Assembly (NCBI GenBank): GCA_034933245.1
Contig: JAYFNX010000042.1
Location: 1 to 43,044, forward strand
Source of the DNA: Pelethousia sp034933245
GTDB taxonomy: Bacteria > Bacillota > Clostridia > Christensenellales > CAG-138
DNA length: 43,044 bases
Direction of reading: 5' to 3'
Shown: positions 39,225-43,044 of the stretch, one piece after another
Layout: each line of letters opens with the position of its first letter
How positions within the stretch are numbered: position 1 is the first letter of the stretch
Program-made: the position numbers and the translations under genes
The notes under the pieces: generated by a model
The model's input: the letters and a program-made list of their open reading frames with translations, nothing else
What the model was told of the DNA's origin: nothing
The model's database searches: none

Positions 39225-42200
39225 ATGGCCTTTACCCACTTACATGTACATACGCAATACAGCCTGCTGGACGGCTCGGCTCGGATTCCAGAACTGGTGG
39301 CCCGCGCCATGGCGCTTAAAATGGATGCCCTGGCGATTACGGATCATGGGGCCATGTACGGCGTGATCGATTTTTATAAAGAATGCAACAAGCAAGGCAT
39401 CAAACCCATCCTGGGTATGGAGACCTATGTGGCGCCTCGCTCCCTTTATGAAAAGGAGGGGTTTCGGGAATACGCCCATTTGATTTTGCTGGCCAAAAAT
39501 CAGAAAGGGTATCAAAATTTGATGCGGCTTTCTTCCATCGCCTTTGTGGATGGGTTCTATTACCGGCCGCGCATTGATTACAGCCTGCTGGAGCAATACA
39601 GGGAAGGCCTCATCTGCTTATCGGCATGCCTTGCGGGCGATATCCCACAGCTCCTTTTGCAGGGACGTTATGGGGAAGCAAAAGCATTGGCCGCCCGGCT
39701 GCAAGGTATGTTCGGGGAGGATTTTTATATTGAGCTTCAAAATCACGGTCTGCCGGAACAACAGCAGGTTCTGCCGGGGCTTGTGCAAATCGCCAAAGAA
39801 CTTTCCATCGAAACCGTGGCCACAAACGATATTCATTATGTGAACAAAGCGGATGCGGAAGCCCAAGATGTGCTGCTGTGCATTCAAACCAACAAGGTCG
39901 TGAGCGATGTGAACCGGATGCGCATGTCCGCCGATGAGTTTTATCTCAAAAGCGAGGACGAGCTGCGTCAAATGCTTTTCGACTATCCCGAGGCCTTTGA
40001 AACCACGGGGAAAATAGCGGCAAAGTGCAATGTTTCCATTGCCTTTGGCGAGCAACACTTGCCTGGCTTTACGGCCCCTGCGGGCATCGACAATAACACC
40101 TATCTGCGCAAGCTCTGCCGCGAGGGCTTGGCGCGCAAGATGCCCGGCGCGGGGCCGGAGGTGATTGCACGCCTTGATTATGAGGTGGATGTGATCATCC
40201 AGATGGGGTTTGTGGATTATTTCCTTATTGTATGGGATTTTGTGGATTTTGCACATCGAAACGGTATTTTTGTAGGCCCGGGCCGGGGAAGCGGGGCGGG
40301 AAGCCTGGCGGCTTATGCCATGGATATCACGGATATTGATCCCATTAAGTACGATCTTATTTTTGAGCGTTTCCTTAACCCGGAACGCATCTCCATGCCG
40401 GACTTCGACATTGATTTTTGCATTGAGCGGCGGCAAGAAGTGATCGATTATGTGGTGCAAAAATATGGCGCGGATCATGTGGCACAAATCATCACCTTTG
40501 GATCCATGGCGGCCAAAGCGGTGATCCGGGATGTGGGACGGGCGTTGGACATGCCCTATGCAGAGGTGGATCGTATTGCCAAGCTGGTGCCAAACGCTTT
40601 GGGTATGACCTTGGATAAAGCGCTGGATCTTTCCGGGGAGCTTAAGAGCCTTTATGAAAAAGATGAGCGGGTAAAAAAGCTGATCGACCTTTCCAAACGT
40701 CTGGAAGGCCTGCCGCGTCATGCCTCCACCCATGCGGCGGGGGTGGTGATTTGCGCAAGACCAACGGTGGAATACGCGCCCCTGCAGCGCAACGAGGATG
40801 CCATCACCACCCAGTTTCCCAAGGATACCATTGAGGAGCTTGGGCTGCTGAAGATGGATTTTTTGGGCCTGCGCACCCTTACGGTTATCCGAGACACCCT
40901 GGAATTTATCGAGCAGGGAGGCGGTAAAAGACCGGATTTATCCAAGCTGGATCATTCCGATCCTACCGTGTATGCTACCATAGCCTGCGGGGATACGGAT
41001 GGAATCTTTCAGCTGGAATCCGCTGGCATGCGGCAATTTCTTACCCAATTTAAACCAAATTGCTTTGAAGATATCATTGCTGGTATCGCTCTTTTTCGGC
41101 CAGGCCCCATGGAGCAGATCCCGCGTTATATTCGCGGTAAGAACGACCCAACAAGTGTGGTCTACGCGGATAAACGCCTCCGACCTATTTTGGAAAAGAC
41201 CTATGGATGCATGGTTTATCAGGAGCAGGTCATGCAAATCGTCCGGGATTTAGCGGGCTATTCCTGGGGCCGCAGCGATCTGGTGCGGCGGGCCATGGCA
41301 AAGAAAAAGCCCGAGGTTATGCAAAAGGAACGGGAATATTTTATCAACGGCATCGTGGAGAACGGGAAGGTTACGGTGCCCGGAGCGGTGCGGAACGGCA
41401 TACCGAAACAAGTCGCCAACAGAATCTTTGACGAGATGATGGATTTTGCTTCCTATGCCTTTAATAAATCCCACGCCGCCGCTTATGCTGTGGTAGCCTA
41501 CCGTACGGCATGGCTCAAGGTCTATTATCCGGTGGAATTTCTTACGGCTATTATCAATAGCTATATGGGCGCCAGCATAGAAAAGATGGCGGAGTACATC
41601 TATTGCTGCAAGCAGAACGGGGTGGATGTGCTGCCGCCTGATATCAATAAAAGCCGGGCCAAATTCACCGTGGAGAATGGAAAGATCCGCTTCGGTTTGG
41701 CTGGCATCCGCAATGTAGGCGCGGCTTTTATTGACGAAATCGTTGAGGAGCGGGAGAAGAACGGACCTTTTACCGACTTTTACGATTTCATTCGCCGGAG
41801 TGACGCGAAAAAGCGGATGACGGAAGGGTTGATAAAAGCGGGGTGCTTCCAAAGTATGGGCGTAAAGCGAGCGCAACTTATACCCGTCTACGAGCGGATG
41901 ATCGACAATGCGTCCAATGAGCGAAAGCAGCGAGCCATGGGGCAGATGTCCCTTTTTGACTTGGCGGGTGATATGCAGCGGGAAGCGAAAATGGAAATCG
42001 CCCTTCCAGACTTGCCGGAATATGAAATGAACGCCCTCCTTTCCATGGAGCGGGAAGTATTGGGCATTTATATCAGCGGCCATCCGCTTCTTGAATTTAC
42101 GGACGAGCTTTGCAAGCTGGGAACTACCGTATCCGCCATTCTGGAGTCGGACGGCTCCGGCCCTTATGCGGACGAGCAGCGGCTGCGCTTGGGAGGCATC

Positions 42201-42653
42201 GTCACCAGCCTTCGAACCAAGCCCACCCGTTCTGGAAACGGCATGATGGCCTATGTGACGCTGGAGGATTTGACGGGTTCTCTGGAGCTGACGCTTTTTC
42301 CTTCGGTATATCAAAAATATGCTTCCCTTCTGGTGGCGGACAGCATCCTTGTGGCCGGTGGGAGGCTGAATATTCGGGATGAGCAAAAGAACACCTTACT
42401 GGTGGATGATATCCGGGCGTTACGAAAAGGCAGTGAAAAGAAGCTTTATCTCCGCATGAGCCTGCGCCAAGATGGATTGTTGGAGCAAGTGACAGCATTT
42501 TTACGCCGCTATCCCGGGGATGTACCGGTCATCCTCTTTGACGGTGCCACCCGCAAGCAGCGGCTCGTTTCGCGTGATTTATACATTAACCCCTCCGAAG
42601 CGCTGCTGGATCTTTTAAACCAAACTTTAGGCAAGGAGAATGTAGTATATTGA
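39225..42653 (+). CDS. dnaE: DNA polymerase III alpha subunit, DnaE type
   Basis: 1142 residues from ATG 39225 behind ACGGAGG. The PHP domain comes first (HLHVHTQYSLLDGSARIPEL, then ITDHGAMYGVIDFYKECN). The polymerase palm carries the catalytic Asp pair in MPDFDIDFCIERR (about residues 393 and 395) and a VGPGRGSGAGSLAAYA segment. The fingers contain FGSMAAKAVIRDVGRALDMPYAEVDRI. A helix-hairpin-helix region and a C-terminal OB-fold (about 980-1070, LGGIVTSLRTKPTRSGNGM) complete the usual layout. There is no inserted exonuclease domain as in PolC. In Clostridia DnaE may act with PolC; which of the two is the main replicase here cannot be told. Confidence 0.96.
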   Translation: MAFTHLHVHTQYSLLDGSARIPELVARAMALKMDALAITDHGAMYGVIDFYKECNKQGIKPILGMETYVAPRSLYEKEGFREYAHLILLAKNQKGYQNLMRLSSIAFVDGFYYRPRIDYSLLEQYREGLICLSACLAGDIPQLLLQGRYGEAKALAARLQGMFGEDFYIELQNHGLPEQQQVLPGLVQIAKELSIETVATNDIHYVNKADAEAQDVLLCIQTNKVVSDVNRMRMSADEFYLKSEDELRQMLFDYPEAFETTGKIAAKCNVSIAFGEQHLPGFTAPAGIDNNTYLRKLCREGLARKMPGAGPEVIARLDYEVDVIIQMGFVDYFLIVWDFVDFAHRNGIFVGPGRGSGAGSLAAYAMDITDIDPIKYDLIFERFLNPERISMPDFDIDFCIERRQEVIDYVVQKYGADHVAQIITFGSMAAKAVIRDVGRALDMPYAEVDRIAKLVPNALGMTLDKALDLSGELKSLYEKDERVKKLIDLSKRLEGLPRHASTHAAGVVICARPTVEYAPLQRNEDAITTQFPKDTIEELGLLKMDFLGLRTLTVIRDTLEFIEQGGGKRPDLSKLDHSDPTVYATIACGDTDGIFQLESAGMRQFLTQFKPNCFEDIIAGIALFRPGPMEQIPRYIRGKNDPTSVVYADKRLRPILEKTYGCMVYQEQVMQIVRDLAGYSWGRSDLVRRAMAKKKPEVMQKEREYFINGIVENGKVTVPGAVRNGIPKQVANRIFDEMMDFASYAFNKSHAAAYAVVAYRTAWLKVYYPVEFLTAIINSYMGASIEKMAEYIYCCKQNGVDVLPPDINKSRAKFTVENGKIRFGLAGIRNVGAAFIDEIVEEREKNGPFTDFYDFIRRSDAKKRMTEGLIKAGCFQSMGVKRAQLIPVYERMIDNASNERKQRAMGQMSLFDLAGDMQREAKMEIALPDLPEYEMNALLSMEREVLGIYISGHPLLEFTDELCKLGTTVSAILESDGSGPYADEQRLRLGGIVTSLRTKPTRSGNGMMAYVTLEDLTGSLELTLFPSVYQKYASLLVADSILVAGGRLNIRDEQKNTLLVDDIRALRKGSEKKLYLRMSLRQDGLLEQVTAFLRRYPGDVPVILFDGATRKQRLVSRDLYINPSEALLDLLNQTLGKENVVY

Positions 42654-43044
42654 AAAAACGCGTTCCACCCATACAAAAAAATGACATGCTTGAGCTGCCT
42701 ATTCAGGGCCTTACGGCGGATGGTCAGGGCATAGGCCGCGTGAATGGTTATGCGGTGTTTGTGGCAGGAGCACTCCCCGGTGAAGTCGTCCGCGCCCACG
42801 TCATTAAGGTCGGGAACGGTTATGGAGTGGCGAAACGCACGGCCATTTTACAGAAGAACCCGCACCGTGTGGAGCCTCCTTGCGAGGCTTTTACCCGTTG
42901 CGGGGGCTGTACGCTTCAGCACCTGGACTACAGCGCCCAGTTGGCCGTGAAATGCGACCAGGTACGGGACGCATTGGTTCGGCTTGGCGGCTTTTCCGAT
43001 ATCCATGTAGAGCCTATTATAGGCATGGAGAACCCCTGGCGATA
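42650..43044 (+). CDS. 23S rRNA (uracil-5-)-methyltransferase, TrmA/RlmD family, 5' part
   Basis: The first 131 codons of an RNA m5U methyltransferase; the gene runs off the window. The start is TTG 42650, overlapping the dnaE stop, with AAGGAG 11 bases upstream. A TRAM domain comes first (LELPIQGLTADGQGIGRVNGYAVFVAGALPGEVV, about residues 14-60). The iron-sulfur Cys set follows, in PCEAFTRCGGCTLQHLDY (Cys-x5-Cys-x2-Cys), typical of RlmD/RlmCD-type enzymes. The catalytic domain with its AdoMet and Cys motifs lies outside the window, so the precise target base (1939 or 747) cannot be assigned. Confidence 0.9.
   Translation, partial: MKKRVPPIQKNDMLELPIQGLTADGQGIGRVNGYAVFVAGALPGEVVRAHVIKVGNGYGVAKRTAILQKNPHRVEPPCEAFTRCGGCTLQHLDYSAQLAVKCDQVRDALVRLGGFSDIHVEPIIGMENPWR

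Noticed and set aside
39618..40733. 371-codon minus-strand frame opposite dnaE
   Set aside because: Antisense to highly conserved polymerase sequence; His/Ile-rich composition typical of a shadow frame.
1..43044. CRISPR arrays, tRNA or rRNA genes, IS elements, prophage genes
   Set aside because: No regularly spaced repeats, cloverleaf sequences, transposase or integrase motifs were seen anywhere in the window.

Overview
The window reads as chromosomal DNA of a spore-forming, strictly anaerobic Bacillota bacterium (class Clostridia). The evidence is a selenium-dependent glycine reductase locus, a GerM germination lipoprotein, a CotH-type spore-coat kinase protein, WhiA, a Firmicute-type murB-rapZ-whiA-dnaE run, low-GC-type promoters and AGGAGG ribosome binding sites. 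Coding density is high. I see no phage, IS element, CRISPR array, tRNA or rRNA.

Layout. 1-4249: end of trxB, trxA, grdA (in-frame UGA for selenocysteine), grdC and grdD. The substrate-binding component B genes (grdE/grdB) are absent from between them. 4359-9328: a small predicted helical protein on the minus strand, then a type II topoisomerase pair (parE/parC-like). 9430-13960: an SSB-like OB-fold protein, rqcH, gerM, rdgB and a YfcE-type phosphoesterase. 13963-15526 (minus): an ABC permease and ATPase of the SsuBC/TauBC type without a binding protein. 15646-15834: a small Arg-rich membrane protein. 15912-21791 (minus): an NAD-dependent epimerase, rpmB, kbl interrupted by an amber codon, tdh, a WG-repeat membrane protein and a LysR regulator. 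21955-25284 (plus): an alpha/beta hydrolase divergent from lysR, a family 4 uracil-DNA glycosylase, yebC and a DUF11 protein. 25399-28737 (minus): a large LTD/CotH surface protein. 28905-34104: two tandem OmpR/PhoB-type two-component systems. 34101-34982: a PflX-type radical SAM protein. 35038-35251: a probable small RNA with its own promoter and terminator. 35308-43044: a membrane-anchored solute-binding-like protein, murB, rapZ, whiA, dnaE and the start of a TrmA/RlmD-family RNA methyltransferase.

How the parts fit. Tdh and Kbl convert threonine to glycine plus acetyl-CoA, and glycine reductase reduces glycine to acetyl phosphate, so the two loci could form a threonine-to-acetyl-phosphate route. 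Here kbl carries an in-frame UAG in place of a conserved Tyr codon, so that feed is doubtful. The two two-component systems look like a tandem duplication: the phospho-acceptor position is residue 368 in both kinases, but the first has Gln where the second has His. That makes the first a probable pseudokinase beside an intact paralogue. The strongest leads are this pseudokinase pair, the unassigned small RNA, the mutually overlapping mgl/lysR promoters built on a perfect palindrome, and the kbl amber codon. All calls were made by reading the sequence; no database search was run.
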